Positions 23,196 to 36,476 of a stretch of DNA of 64,000 bases are shown here, in pieces (within the stretch, counting starts at the first letter, position 1; every line of letters begins with the position of its first letter). The notes under the pieces are model-generated. The model was not told the origin of the DNA, searched no databases, and saw only the letters and a program-made list of their open reading frames with translations. Position numbers and translations under genes: made by a program. The DNA lies in the NCBI GenBank assembly GCA_023101885.1, contig JALPQD010000416.1, positions 55,653-119,652 of the forward strand, in the 5' to 3' direction. Source of the DNA: Typhlomys cinereus (Eukaryota; Chordata; Mammalia; Rodentia; Platacanthomyidae).

Positions 23196-25156
23196 ATGTT
23201 CACACAGGCCATGATTTTACAAAATAGTGATTGAAGCAAGTGAGGAGGACTCTGAGTTAAATGTGGCAAATGCACTTCCTAAGGATAAGTTTCATACAGA
23301 AGTTTCTATATTGTAACTCTTTCTGTTCAGGACGAAATCACACTTGGTTTACAACGTTTCCATGAAACATGTTCATGTATGTCATTCCCTTCCAAAATAG
23401 TGAACCAAGTGAAGAGGACTCACAGTTATACATGTAGCATGTACACTTATTTGGCATCAGTATCCTGCACAGGGTTCTACACTGTAAAACTTTGTATTCT
23501 GGAGCAAACAACATTTGTTTTGTGCTGATTCTAACAACGATGTTCCCTTCCAAAATAGTGAACCAAGTGAAGAGGACTTACAGTTATATATATAGCATGT
23601 GCACTTATTTGGGATAAGTATCCTACACAGGGTTCTAGACTGTAAAACTTTGTATTCTGGAGAAAACAACATTTGTTTTGTGCTGATTCTACCAACGATG
23701 TTCCCTTCACAGTCTTCTGCACTGTAAAACTTTTTATTCTGTAGCAAACAACATTTGTTTTGTGCTGATTCTACCAACGATGTTCCCTTCACAGTCTTCT
23801 ACACTGTAAAACGTTGTATTCTGTAGCAAACAACATTTGTTTTGTGCTGATTCTAACAACGATGTTCCCTTCCAAAATAGTGAACCAAGTGAAGAGGACT
23901 CACAGTTATATATATAGCATGTGCATTTATTTGGGATAAGTATCCTACACAGGGTTCTAGACTGTAAAACTTTGTATTCTGTAGCAAACAACATTTGTTT
24001 TGTGCTGATTCTACCAACGATGTTCCCTTCCAAAATAGTGAACCAAGTGAAGAGGACTCACAGTTCTATATGTAGCATGTGCACTTATTTGGGATAAGTA
24101 TCCTACACAGGGTTCTAGACTGTAAAACTTTGTATTCTGGAGAAAAACACATTTGTTTTGTGCTGATTCTACCAACGATGTTCCCTTCACAGTCTTCTGC
24201 ACTGTAAAACTTTGTATTCTGTAGCAAACAACATTTGTTTTGTGCTGATTCTACCAACGATGTTCCCTTCACAGTCTTCTACACTGTAAAACGTTGTATT
24301 CTGTAGCAAACAACATTTGTTTTGTGCTGATTCTAACAACGATGTTCCCTTCCAAAATAGTGAACCAAGTGAAGAGGACTTACAGTTATATATATAGCAT
24401 GTGCACTTATTTGGGATAAGTATCCTACACAGTGTTCCAGACTGTAAAACTTTGTATTCTGGAGAAAACAACGTTTGTTTTGTGCTGATTCTACCAATGA
24501 TGTTCCCTTCCAAAATAGTGAACCAAGTGAAGAGGACTCACAGTTATATATGTAGCATGTGCACTTAGTTGGGATAAGTATCCTACACAGGGTTCTAGAC
24601 TGTAAAACTTTGTATTCTGTAGAAAACAACACTTGTTTCGTGCTGATTCTACCAACGATATTCAGCCTCGTAATGAGCTTGAAATAGTGACCACGAGAGG
24701 ACGCGTCAAATTCTCATGTTTCACTTTCTCTTCTCAGTGATAAGAATCCTGTAGATGTTCCTACGTTGTAACTTTTTATGTTCTGGAGAAATTCACACTG
24801 GTTTTGTGACGTTTTCATGGAATATGTTCACGCAGGCCTTGATTTTCCAAAGTGAACCAAGGGAAGTGGACTGAGAGTCAAATGTTGGAGGTGCGGTTCT
24901 TACGGATAAGTATCTCTACAGAAGATTCTATAGTGTTACACTTTGTGTTCAGGAGAAGATCATACTTGTTTTGCGACATTCGCATATAACATGTTCCCGC
25001 AGGCCTTGATTATCCTAAAGAGTGAAACAACTGCGAGGATTCGGAGTAAATGTTGCAATTTCACTTCTTAGTAATGAGGATCCTAGAGAAGTTCCTATAC
25101 TGTAACATTTGCGTTCAGGCGAAAATCATACTTGTTTTGTGACATTTGAATGGCAC
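23196..25156 (+). repeat. HOR unit u18, expanded type I, 1961 bp
   Basis: The longest unit: Ma-Mb-Mc-Mh-Mh-Mc-Mc-Mh-Mh-Mc-Mc-Md-MeL-Mf (14 elements). The Mh-Mh-Mc-Mc block occurs twice in a row (about 23698-24177 and 24178-24657), so it holds an in-unit tandem duplication of 480 bp. The second block ends in the cacagtgttcc and ccaatgatg variants typical of one-Mh units, so the two blocks are not identical. Confidence 0.91.
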
Positions 25157-26471
25157 ATGTTCACACAGGCCATGATTTTACAAAATAGTGATTGAAGCAA
25201 GTGAGGAGGACTCTGAGTTAAATGTGGCAAATGCACTTCCTAAGGATAAGTTTCATACAGAAGTTTCTATATTGTAACTCTTTCTGTTCAGGACGAAATC
25301 ACACTTGGTTTACAACGTTTCCATGAAACATGTTCATGTATGTCATTCCCTTCCAAAATAGTGAACCAAGTGAAGAGGACTCACAGTTATACATGTAGCA
25401 TGTACACTTATTTGGCATCTGTATCCTGCACAGGGTTCTACACTGTAAAACTTTGTATTCTGGAGCAAACAACATTTGTTTTGTGCTGATTCTAACAACG
25501 ATGTTCCCTTCCAAAATAGTGAACCAAGTGAAGAGGACTTACAGTTATATATATAGCATGTGCACTTATTTGGGATAAGTATCCTACACAGGGTTCTAGA
25601 CTGTAAAACTTTGTATTCTGGAGAAAACAACATTTGTTTTGTGCTGATTCTACCAACGATGTTCCCTTCACAGTCTTCTACACTGTAAAACTTTGTATTC
25701 TGTAGCAAACAACATTTGTTTTGTGCTGATTCTACCAACGATGTTCCCTTCACAGTCTTCTACACTGTAAAACTTTGTATTCTGTAGCAAACAACATTTG
25801 TTTTGTGCTGATTCTAACAACGATGTTCCTTTCCAAAATAGTGAACCAAGTGAAGAGGACTCACAGTTATATATGTAGCATGTGCACTTATTTGGGATAA
25901 GTATCCTACACAGGGTTCTAGACTGTAAAACTTTGTATTCTGTAGAAAACAACACTTGTTTCGTGCTGATTCTACCAACGATATTCAGCCTCGTAATGAG
26001 CTTGAAAATAGTGACCACGAGAGGACGCGTCAAATTCTCATGTTTCACTTTCTGTTCTCAGTGATAAGAATCCTGTAGATGTTCCTACGTTGTAACTTTT
26101 TATGTTCTGGAGAAATTCACACTGGTTTTGTGACGTTTTCATGGAATATGTTCACGCAGGCCTTGATTTTCCAAGTGAGGTGGACTGAGAGTCAAATGTT
26201 GGAGGTGCGGTTCTTACGGATAAGTATCTCTACAGAAGATTCTATAGTGTTACACTTTGTGTTCAGGAGAAGATCATACTTGTTTTGCGACATTCGCATA
26301 TAACATGTTCCCGCAGGCCTTGATTATCCTAAAGAGTGAAACAACTGCGAAGGATTCGGAGTAAATGTTGCAATTTCACTTCTTAGGAATGAGGATCCTA
26401 GAGAAGTTCCTATACTGTAACATTTGCGTTCAGGCGAAAATCATACTTGTTTTGTGACATTTGAATGGCAC
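25157..26471 (+). repeat. HOR unit u19, type I, 1315 bp
   Basis: Nine-element type I order, with both Mh copies carrying ttctacactg. Mb has gcatctgtatcc (about 25417), shared with u23 and u29. Md has ttctgttctc (about 26051), shared with u30 and u41. Mf has gaaggattc and ttaggaatg. Confidence 0.93.
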
Positions 26472-27944
26472 ATGTTCACACAGGCCATGATTTTACAAAA
26501 TAGTGATTGAAGCAAGTGAGGAGGACTCTGAGTTAAATGTGGCAAATGCACTTCCTAAGGATAAGTTTCATACAGAAGTTTCTATATTGTAACTCTTTCT
26601 GTTCAGGACGAAATCACACTTGGTTTACAACGTTTCCATGAAACATGTTCATGTATGTCATTCCCTTCCAAAATAGTGAACCAAGTGAAGAGGACTCACA
26701 GTTATACATGTAGCATGTACACTTATTTGGCATCAGTATCCTGCACAGGGTTCTACACTGTAAAACTTTGTATTCTGGAGCAAACAACATTTGTTTTGTG
26801 CTGATTCTAACAACGATGTTCCCTTCCAAAATAGTGAACCAAGTGAAGAGGACTTACAGTTATATATATAGCATGTGCACTTATTTGGGATAAGTATCCT
26901 ACACAGGGTTCTAGACTGTAAAACTTTGTATTCTGGAGAAAACAACATTTGTTTTGTGCTGATTCTACCAACGATGTTCCCTTCACAGTCTTCTGCACTG
27001 TAAAACTTTGTATTCTGTAGCAAACAACATTTGTTTTGTGCTGATTCTACCAACGATGTTCCCTTCACAGTCTTCTACACTGTAAAACGTTGTATTCTGT
27101 AGCAAACAACATTTGTTTTGTGCTGATTCTAACAACGATGTTCCCTTCCAAAATAGTGAACCAAGTGAAGAGGACTCACAGTTATATATATAGCATGTGC
27201 ATTTATTTGGGATAAGTATCCTACACAGGGTTCTAGACTGTAAAACTTTGTATTCTGTAGCAAACAACATTTGTTTTGTGCTGATTCTACCAACGATGTT
27301 CCCTTCCAAAATAGTGAACCAAGTGAAGAGGACTCACAGTTCTATATGTAGCATGTGCACTTATTTGGGATAAGTATCCTACACAGGGTTCTAGACTGTA
27401 AAACTTTGTATTCTGTAGAAAACAACACTTGTTTCGTGCTGATTCTACCAACGATATTCAGCCTCGTAATGAGCTTGAAAATAGTGACCACGAGAGGACG
27501 CGTCAAATTCTCATGTTTCACTTTCTCTTCTCAGGGATAAGAATCCTGTAGATGTTCCTACGTTGTAACTTTTTATGTTCTGGAGAAATTCACACTGGTT
27601 TTGTGACGTTTTCATGGAATATGTTCACGCAGGCCTTGATTTTCCAAGTGAGGTGGACTGAGAGTCAAATGTTGGAGGTGCGGTTCTTACGGATAAGTAT
27701 CTCTACAGAAGATTCTATAGTGTTACACTTTGTGTTCAGGAGAAGATCATACTTGTTTTGCGACATTCGCATATAACATGTTCCCGCAGGCCTTGATTAT
27801 CCTAAAGAGTGAAACAACTGCGGAGGATTCGCAGTAAAGGTTGCAATTTCACTTCTTAGTAATGAGGATCCTAGAGAAGTTCCTATACTGTAACATTTGC
27901 GGTCAGGCGAAAATCATACTTGTTTTGTGACATTTGAATGGCAC
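26472..27944 (+). repeat. HOR unit u20, type I, 1473 bp
   Basis: Composition: Ma-Mb-Mc-Mh-Mh-Mc-Mc-Md-Me-Mf, the same length as u8. Md has the private change tcagggataag (about 27531). Confidence 0.94.
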
Positions 27945-29247
27945 ATGTTCACACAGGCCATGATTTTACAAAAGAGTGCACCAAGTGAGGAGGACTCTGA
28001 GTTAAATGTGGCAAATGCACTTCCTAAGGATAAGTTTCATACAGAAGTTTCTATATTGTAACTCTTTCTGTTCAGGACGAAATCACACTTGGTTTACGAC
28101 GTTTCCATGAAACATGTTCATGCATGTCGTTCCCTTCCAAAATAGTGAACCAAGTGAAGTGGAGTCACAGTTATATATGTAGCATGTGCACTTATTTGGC
28201 ATAAGTATCCTGCTCAGGGTTCTAGACTGTAAAACTTTGTATTCTGGAGAAAACAACATTTGCTTTGTGCTGATTCTACCAACGATGTTCCCTTCCAAAA
28301 TAGTGAACCATGTGAAGAGGACTCACAGTTATATATGTAGCATGTGCACTTATTTGGGATAAGTATCCTACACAGGGTTCTAGACTGTAAAACTTTGTAT
28401 TCTGGAGAAAAACACATTTGTTTTGTGCTGATTCTACCAACGATGTTCCCTTCCAAAATAGTGAACCAAGTGAAGAGGACTCACAGTTCTATGTAGCATG
28501 TGCACTTATTTGGGATAAGTATCCTACACAGGGTTCTAGGCTGTAAAACTTTGTATTCTGGAGAAAAACACATTTGTTTTGTGCTGATTCTACCAACGAT
28601 GTTCCCTTCCAAAATAGTGAACCAAGTGAAGAGGACTCACAGTTCTATATGTAGCATGTGCACTTATTTGGGATAAGTATCCTACACAGGGTTCTAGACT
28701 GTAAAACTTTGTATTCTGTAGAAAACAACACTTGTTTCGTGCTGATTCTACCAACGATATTCAGCCTCGTAATGAGCTTGAAAATAGTGACCACGAGAGG
28801 ACGCGTCAAATTCTCATGTTTCACTTTCTCTTCTCAGTGATAAGAATCCTGTAGATGTTCCTACGTTGTAACTTTTTATGTTCTGGAGAAATTCACACTG
28901 GTTTTGTGACGTTTTCATGGAATATGTTCACGCAGGCCTTGATTTTCCAAGTGAGGTGGACTGAGAGTCAAATGTTGGAGGTGCGGTTCTTACGGATAAG
29001 TATCTCTACAGAAGATTCTATAGTGTTACACTTTGTGTTCAGGAGAAGATCATACTTGTTTTGCGACATTGGCATAAAACATGTTCCCGCAGGCCTTGAT
29101 TATCCTAAAGAGTGAAACAACTGCGGAGGATTCGCAGTAAAGGTTGCAATTTCACTTCTTAGTAATGAGGATCCTAGAGAAGTTCCTATACTGTAACATT
29201 TGCGTTCAGGCGAAAATCATACTTGTTTTGTGACATTTGAATGGCAC
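27945..29247 (+). repeat. HOR unit u21, type II, 1303 bp
   Basis: Composition: Ma(169)-Mb2-Mc-Mc-Mc-Md-Me-Mf. The middle Mc has ttctaggctg (about 28534). Me ends acattggcataaaac (about 29065). Both markers recur together in u32 and u35. Confidence 0.93.
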
Positions 29248-30651
29248 ATGTTCACACAGGCCATGATTTTACAAAATAGTGATTGAAGCAAGTGAGGAGG
29301 ACTCTGAGTTATATGTGGCAAATGCACTTCCTAAGGATAAGTTTCATACAGAAGTTTCTATATTGTAACTCTTTCTGTTCAGGACGAAATCACACTTGGT
29401 TTACAACGTTTCCATGAAACATGTTCATGTATGTCATTCCCTTCCAAAATAGTGAACCAAGTGAAGAGGACTCACAGTTATACATGTAGCATGTACACTT
29501 ATTTGGCATCAGTATCCTGCACAGGGTTCTACACTGTAAAACTTTGTATTCTGGAGCAAACAACATTTGTTTTGTGCTGATTCTAACAACGATGTTCCCT
29601 TCCAAAATAGTGAACCAAGTGAAGAGGACTTACAGTTATATATATAGCATGTGCACTTATTTGGGATAAGTATCCTACACAGGGTTCTAGACTGTAAAAC
29701 TTTGTATTCTGGAGAAAACAACATTTGTTTTGTGCTGATTCTACCAACGATGTTCCCTTCACAGTCTTCTACACTGTAAAACGTTGTATTCTGTAGCAAA
29801 CAACATTTGTTTTGTGCTGATTCTAACAACGATGTTCCCTTCCAAAATAGTGAACCAAGTGAAGAGGACTTACAGTTATATATATAGCATGTGCACTTAT
29901 TTGGGATAAGTATCCTACACAGTGTTCTAGACTGTAAAACTTTGTATTCTGGAGAAAACAACGTTTGTTTTGTGCTGATTCTACCAATGATGTTCCCTTC
30001 CAAAATAGTGAACCAAGTGAAGAGGACTCACAGTTATATATGTAGCATGTGCACTTAGTTGGGATAAGTATCCTACACAGGGTTCTAGACTGTAAAACTT
30101 TGTATTCTGTAGAAAACAACACTTGTTTCGTGCTGATTCTACCAACGATATTCAGCCTCGTAATGAGCTTGAAAATAGTGACCACGAGAGGACGCGTCAA
30201 ATTCTCATGTTTCACTTTCTCTTCTCAGTGATAAGAATCCTGTAGATGTTCCTACGTTGTAACTTTTTATGTTCTGGAGAAATTCACACTGGTTTTGTGA
30301 CGTTTTCATGGAATATGTTCACGCAGGCCTTGATTTTCCAAAAGAGTGAACCAAGGGAAGTGGACTGAGAGTCAAATTTTGGAGGTGCGGTTCTTACGGA
30401 TAAGTATCTCTACAGAAGATTCTATAGTGTTACACTTTGTGTTCAGGAGAAGATCATACTTGTTTTGCGACATTCGCATATAACATGTTCCCGCAGGCCT
30501 TGATTATCCTAAAGAGTGAAACAACTTCGGAGGATTCGGAGTAAATGTTGCAATTTCACTTCTTAGTAATGAGGATCCTAGAGAAGTTCCTATACTGTAA
30601 TATTTGCGTTCAGGCGAAAATCATACTTGTTTTGTGACATTTGAATGGCAC
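29248..30651 (+). repeat. HOR unit u22, type I, 1404 bp
   Basis: Composition: Ma-Mb-Mc-Mh-Mc-Mc-Md-MeL-Mf at the canonical length of the one-Mh class. The second Mc has gacttacag with cacagtgttctag, and the third has cacttagttggg. Mf has gtaatatttgcg. Confidence 0.94.
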
Positions 30652-31965
30652 ATGTTCACACAGGCCATGATTTTACAAAATAGTGATTGAAGCAAGTGAG
30701 GAGGACTCTGAGTTAAATGTGGCAAATGCACTTCCTAAGGATAAGTTTCATACAGAAGTTTCTATATTGTAACTCTTTCTGTTCAGGACGAAATCACACT
30801 TGGTTTACAACGTTTCCATGAAACATGTTCATGTATGTCATTCCCTTCCAAAATAGTGAACCAAGTGAAGAGGACTCACAGTTATACATGTAGCATGTAC
30901 ACTTATTTGGCATCTGTATCCTGCACAGGGTTCTACACTGTAAAACTTTGTATTCTGGAGCAAACAACATTTGTTTTGTGCTGATTCTAACAACGATGTT
31001 CCCTTCCAAAATAGTGAACCAAGTGAAGAGGACTTACAGTTATATATATAGCATGTGCACTTATTTGGGATAAGTATCCTACACAGGGTTCTAGACTGTA
31101 AAACTTTGTATTCTGGAGAAAACAACATTTGTTTTGTGCTGATTCTACCAACGATGTTCCCTTCACAGTCTTCTGCACTGTAAAACTTTGTATTCTGTAG
31201 CAAACAACATTTGTTTTGTGCTGATTCTACCAACGATGTTCCCTCACAGTCTTCTACACTGTAAAACTTTGTATTCTGTAGCAAACAACATTTGTTTTGT
31301 GCTGATTCTAACAACGATGTTCCTTTCCAAAATAGTGAACCAAGTGAAGAGGACTCACAGTTATATATGTAGCATGTGCACTTATTTGGGATAAGTATCC
31401 TACACAGGGTTCTAGACTGTAAAACTTTGTATTCTGTAGAAAACAACACTTGTTTCGTGCTGATTCTACCAACGATATTCAGCCTCGTAATGAGCTTGAA
31501 AATAGTGACCACGAGAGGACGCGTCAAATTCTCATGTTTCACTTTCTCTTCTCAGTGATAAGAATCCTGTAGATGTTCCTACGTTGTAACTTTTTATGTT
31601 CTGGAGAAATTCACACTGGTTTTGTGACGTTTTCATGGAATATGTTCACGCAGGCCTTGATTTTCCAAGTGAGGTGGACTGAGAGTCAAATGTTGGAGGT
31701 GCGGTTCTTACGGATAAGTATCTCTACAGAAGATTCTATAGTGTTACACTTTGTGTTCAGGAGAAGATCATACTTGTTTTGCGACATTCGCATATAACAT
31801 GTTCCCGCAGGCCTTGATTATCCTAAAGAGTGAAACAACTGTGGAGGATTCGCAGTAAATGTTGCAATTTCACTTCTTAGTAATGAGGATCCTAGAGAAG
31901 TTCCTATACTGTAACTTTTGTGTTCAGGCGAAAATCATACTTGTTTTGTGACATTTGAATGGCAC
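30652..31965 (+). repeat. HOR unit u23, type I, 1314 bp
   Basis: Nine-element type I order. Mb has gcatctgtatcc. One base is missing at the second Mh start (gttccctcacag, about 31240). The single-base loss opens a 234-codon minus-strand frame at 30838-31542, which I regard as accidental. Confidence 0.93.
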
Positions 31966-33592
31966 ATGTTCACACAGGCCATGATTTTACAAAAGAGTGA
32001 ACCAAGTGAGGAGGACTCTGAGTTAAATGTGGCAAATGCACTTCCTAAGGATAAGTTTCCTACAGAAGTTTCTATATTGTAACTCTTTTTGTTCAGGACG
32101 AAATCACACTTGGTTTATGACGTTTCCATGAAACATGTTCATGCATGTCGTTCCCTTCCAAAATAGTGAACCAAGTGAAGTGGACTCACAGTTATATATG
32201 TAGCATGTGCACTTATTTGGCATAAGTATCCTGCTCAGGGTTCTAGACTGTAAAACTTTGTATTCTGGAGAAAACAACATTTGCTTTGTGCTGATTATAC
32301 CAACGATGTTCCCTTCCAAAATAGTGAACCATGTGAAGAGGACTCACAGTTATATATGTAGCATGTGCACTTATTTGGGATAAGTATCCTACACAGTGTT
32401 CTAGACTGTAAAACTTTGTATTCTGGAGAAAACAACGTTTGTTTTGTGCTGATTCTACCAACGATGTTCCCTTCACAGTCTTCTGCACTGTAAAACTTTG
32501 TATTCTGTAGCAAACAACATTTGTTTTGTGCTGATTCTACCAACGATGTTCCCTTCACAGTCTTCTACACTGTAAAACGTTGTATTCTGTAGCAAACAAC
32601 ATTTGTTTTGTGCTGATTCTAACAACGATGTTCCCTTCCAAAATAGTGAACCAAGTGAAGTGGACTCACAGTTATATATATAGCATGTGCATTTATTTGG
32701 GATAAGTATCCTACACAGGGTTCTAGACTGTAAAACTTTGTATTCTGTAGCAAACAACATTTGTTTTGTGCTGATTCTACCAACGATGTTCCCTTCCAAA
32801 ATAGTGAACCAAGTGAAGAGGACTCACAGTTCTATATGTAGCATGTGCACTTATTTGGGATAAGTATCCTACACAGGGTTCTAGACTGTAAAACTTTGTA
32901 TTCTGGAGAAAAACACATTTGTTTTGTGCTGATTCTACCAACGATGTTCCCTTCCAAAATAGTGAACCAAGTGAAGAGGACTCACAGTTCTATATGTAGC
33001 ATGTGCACTTATTTGGGATAAGTATCCTACACAGGGTTGTAGACTGTAAAACTTTGTATTCTGTAGAAAACAACACTTGTTTCGTGCTGATTCTACCAAC
33101 GATATTCAGCCTCGTAATGAGCTTGAAAATAGTGACCACGAGAGGACGCGTCAAATTCTCATGTTTCACTTTCTCTTCTCAGTGATAAGAATCCTGTAGA
33201 TGTTCCTACGTTGTAACTTTTTATGTTCTGGAGAAATTCACACTGGTTTTGTGACGTTTTCATGGAATATGTTCACGCAGGCCTTGATTTTCCAAGTGAG
33301 GTGGACTGAGAGTCAAATGTTGGAGGTGCGGTTCTTACGGATAAGTATCTCTACAGAAGATTCTATAGTGTTACACTTTGTGTTCAGGAGAAGATCATAC
33401 TTGTTTTGCGACATTGGCATAAAACATGTTCCCGCAGGCCTTGATTATCCTAAAGAGTGAAACAACTGCGGAGGATTCGCAGTAAAGGTTGCAATTTCAC
33501 TTCTTAGTAATGAGGATCCTAGAGAAGTTCCTATACTGTAACATTTGCGTTCAGGCGAAAATCATACTTGTTTTGTGACATTTGAATGGCAC
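31966..33592 (+). repeat. HOR unit u24, hybrid type II, 1627 bp
   Basis: Composition: Ma(169)-Mb2-Mc-Mh-Mh-Mc-Mc-Mc-Md-Me-Mf. It is the only type II unit with Mh. It begins with type II Ma-Mb2-Mc, passes into a type I-like Mh-Mh-Mc-Mc run, and ends like u13 (ggttgtagactg) and u21 (ggcataaaac). Ma has atcctacag-type and ctctttttg private changes. Confidence 0.91.
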
Positions 33593-34993
33593 ATGTTCAC
33601 ACAGGCCATGATTTTACAAAATAGTGATTGAAGCAAGTGAGGAGGACTCTGAGTTATATGTGGCAAATGCACTTCCTAAGGATAAGTTTCATACAGAAGT
33701 TTCTATATTGTAACTCTTTCTGTTCAGGACGAAATCACACTTGGTTTACAACGTTTCCATGAAACATGTTCATGTATGTCATTCCCTTCCAAAATAGTGA
33801 ACCAAGTGAAGAGGACTCACAGTTATACATGTAGCATGTACACTTATTTGGCATCAGTATCCTGCACAGGGTTCTACACTGTAAAACTTTGTATTCTGGA
33901 GCAAACAACATTTGTTTTGTGCTGATTCTAACAACGATGTTCCCTTCCAAAATAGTGAACCAAGTGAAGAGGACTTACAGTTATATATATAGCATGTGCA
34001 CTTATTTGGGATAAGTATCCTACACAGGGTTCTAGACTGTAAAACTTTGTATTCTGGAGAAAACAACATTTGTTTTGTGCTGATTCTACCAACGATGTTC
34101 CCTTCACAGTCTTCTACACTGTAAAACGTTGTATTCTGTAGCAAACAACATTTGTTTTGTGCTGATTCTAACAACGATGTTCCCTTCCAAAATAGTGAAC
34201 CAAGTGAAGAGGACTTACAGATATATATAGCATGTGCACTTATTTGGGATAAGTATCCTACACAGTGTTCTAGACTGTAAAACTTTGTATTCTGGAGAAA
34301 ACAACGTTTGTTTTGTGCTGATTCTACCAATGATGTTCCCTTCCAAAATAGTGAACCAAGTGAAGAGGACTCACAGTTATATATGTAGCATGTGCACTTA
34401 GTTGGGATAAGTATCCTACACAGGGTTCTAGACTGTAAAACTTTGTATTCTGTAGAAAACAACACTTGTTTCCTGCTGATTCTACCAACGATATTCAGCC
34501 TCGTAATGAGCTTGAAAATAGTGACCACGAGAGGACGCGTCAAATTCTCATGTTTCACTTTCTCTTCTCAGTGATAAGAATCCTGTAGATGTTCCTACGT
34601 TGTAACTTTTTATGTTCTGGAGAAATTCACACTGGTTTTGTGACGTTTTCATGGAATATGTTCACGCAGGCCTTGATTTCCAAAAGAGTGAACCAAGGGA
34701 AGTGGACTGAGAGTCAAATTTTGGAGGTGCGGTTCTTACGGATAAGTATCTCTACAGAAGATTCTATAGTGTTACACTTTGTGTTCAGGAGAAGATCATA
34801 CTTGTTTTGCGACATTCGCATATAACATGTTCCCGCAGGCCTTGATTATCCTAAAGAGTGAAACAACTTCGGAGGATTCGGAGTAAATGTTGCAATTTCA
34901 CTTCTTAGTAATGAGGATCCTAGAGAAGTTCCTATACTGTAATATTTGCGTTCAGGCGAAAATCATACTTGTTTTGTGACATTTGAATGGCAC
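33593..34993 (+). repeat. HOR unit u25, type I, 1401 bp
   Basis: Composition: Ma-Mb-Mc-Mh-Mc-Mc-Md-MeL-Mf. It shares gacttacagatata (about 34211) and gtaatatttgcg with u14, 15.98 kb upstream. It has the private change tttcctgctg (about 34469). An in-unit deletion opens a 234-codon minus-strand frame (33854-34558), again not credible as a gene. Confidence 0.92.
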
Positions 34994-36476
34994 ATGTTCA
35001 CACAGGCCATGATTTTACAAATAGTGATTGAAGCAAGTGAGGAGGACTCTGAGTTAATGTGGCAAATGCACTTCCTAAGGATAAGTTTCATACAGAAGTT
35101 TCTATATTGTAACTCTTTCTGTTCAGGACGAAATCACACTTGGTTTACAACGTTTCCATGAAACATGTTCATGTATGTCATTCCCTTCCAAAATAGTGAA
35201 CCAAGTGAAGAGGACTCACAGTTATACATATAGCATGTACACTTATTTGGCATCAGTATCCTGCACAGGGTTCTACACTGTAAAACTTTGTATTCTGGAG
35301 CAAACAACATTTGTTTTGTGCTGATTCTAACAACGATGTTCCCTTCCAAAATAGTGAACCAAGTGAAGAGGACTTACAGTTATATATATAGCATGTGCAC
35401 TTATTTGGGATAAGTATCCTACACAGGGTTCTAGACTGTAAAACTTTGTATTCTGGAGAAAACAACATTTGTTTTGTGCTGATTCTACCAACGATGTTCC
35501 CTTCACAGTCTTCTGCACTGTAAAACTTTGTATTCTGTAGCAAACAACATTTGTTTTGTGCTGATTCTACCAACGATGTTCCCTTCACAGTCTTCTACAC
35601 TGTAAAACGTTGTATTCTGTCGTTGTATTCTGTAGCAAACAACATTTGTTTTGTGCTGATTCTAACAACGATGTTCCCTTCCAAAATAGTGAACCAAGTG
35701 AAGAGGACTCACAGTTATATATATAGCATGTGCATTTATTTGGGATAAGTATCCTACACAGGGTTCTAGACTGTAAAACTTTGTATTCTGTAGCAAACAA
35801 CATTTGTTTTGTGCTGATTCTACCAACGATGTTCCCTTCCAAAATAGTGAACCAAGTGAAGAGGACTCACAGTTCTATATGTAGCATGTGCACTTATTGG
35901 GATAAGTATCCTACACAGGGTTCTAGACTGTAAAACTTTGTATTCTGTAGAAAACAACACTTGTTTCGTGCTGATTCTACCAACGATATTCAGCCTCGTA
36001 ATGAGCTTGAAAATAGTGACCACGAGAGGACGCGTCAAATTCTCATGTTTCACTTTCTCTTCTCAGTGATAAGAATCCTGTAGATGTTCCTACGTTGTAA
36101 CTTTTTATGTTCTGGAGAAATTCACACTGGTTTTGTGACGTTTTCATGGAATATGTTCACGCAGGCCTTGATTTTCCAAGTGAGGTGGACTGAGAGTCAA
36201 ATGTTGGAGGTGCGGTTCTTACGGATAAGTATCTCTACAGAAGATTCTATAGTGTTACACTTTGTGTTCAGGAGAAGATCATACTTGTTTTGCGACATTC
36301 GCATATAACATGTTCCCGCAGGCCTTGATTATCCTAAAGAGTGAAACAACTGCGGAGGATTCGCAGTAAAGGTTGCAATTTCACTTCTTAGTAATGAGGA
36401 TCCTAGAGAAGTTCCTATACTGTAACATTTGCGGTCAGGCGAAAATCATACTTGTTTTGTGACATTTGAATGGCAC
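34994..36476 (+). repeat. HOR unit u26, type I, 1483 bp
   Basis: Composition: Ma-Mb-Mc-Mh-Mh-Mc-Mc-Md-Me-Mf. A perfect 13-bp tandem duplication (cgttgtattctgt) lies at 35608-35633. Mb has acatatagc, as in u12 and u15. Confidence 0.93.

Larger units (their letters stand above)
26040..29250 (+). repeat. Long-range duplicated tract, left copy (offset about 15.50 kb)
   Basis: The end of u19 through u21. It shares ttctgttctc, gaaggattc, ttctaggctg and ggcataaaac in the same order with 41535-44745. Offsets are 15,495-15,498 bp. Confidence 0.76.
26472..30651 (+). repeat. Super-HOR triplet, copy 3 (u20-u22)
   Basis: Same order, 4,180 bp. It is followed by a 1314-bp type I unit (u23) with gcatctgtatcc, exactly as copy 4 is followed by u29. 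Confidence 0.86.

Noticed and set aside
30838..31542. A 234-codon minus-strand open frame (and another at 33854-34558)
   Set aside because: It runs across several monomers of different classes, exists only where monomer lengths happen to sum to a multiple of three, and closes in sister units after one-base indels. The same DNA is open in a second minus frame with an unrelated translation. No signal peptide, domain or conserved start supports a gene.
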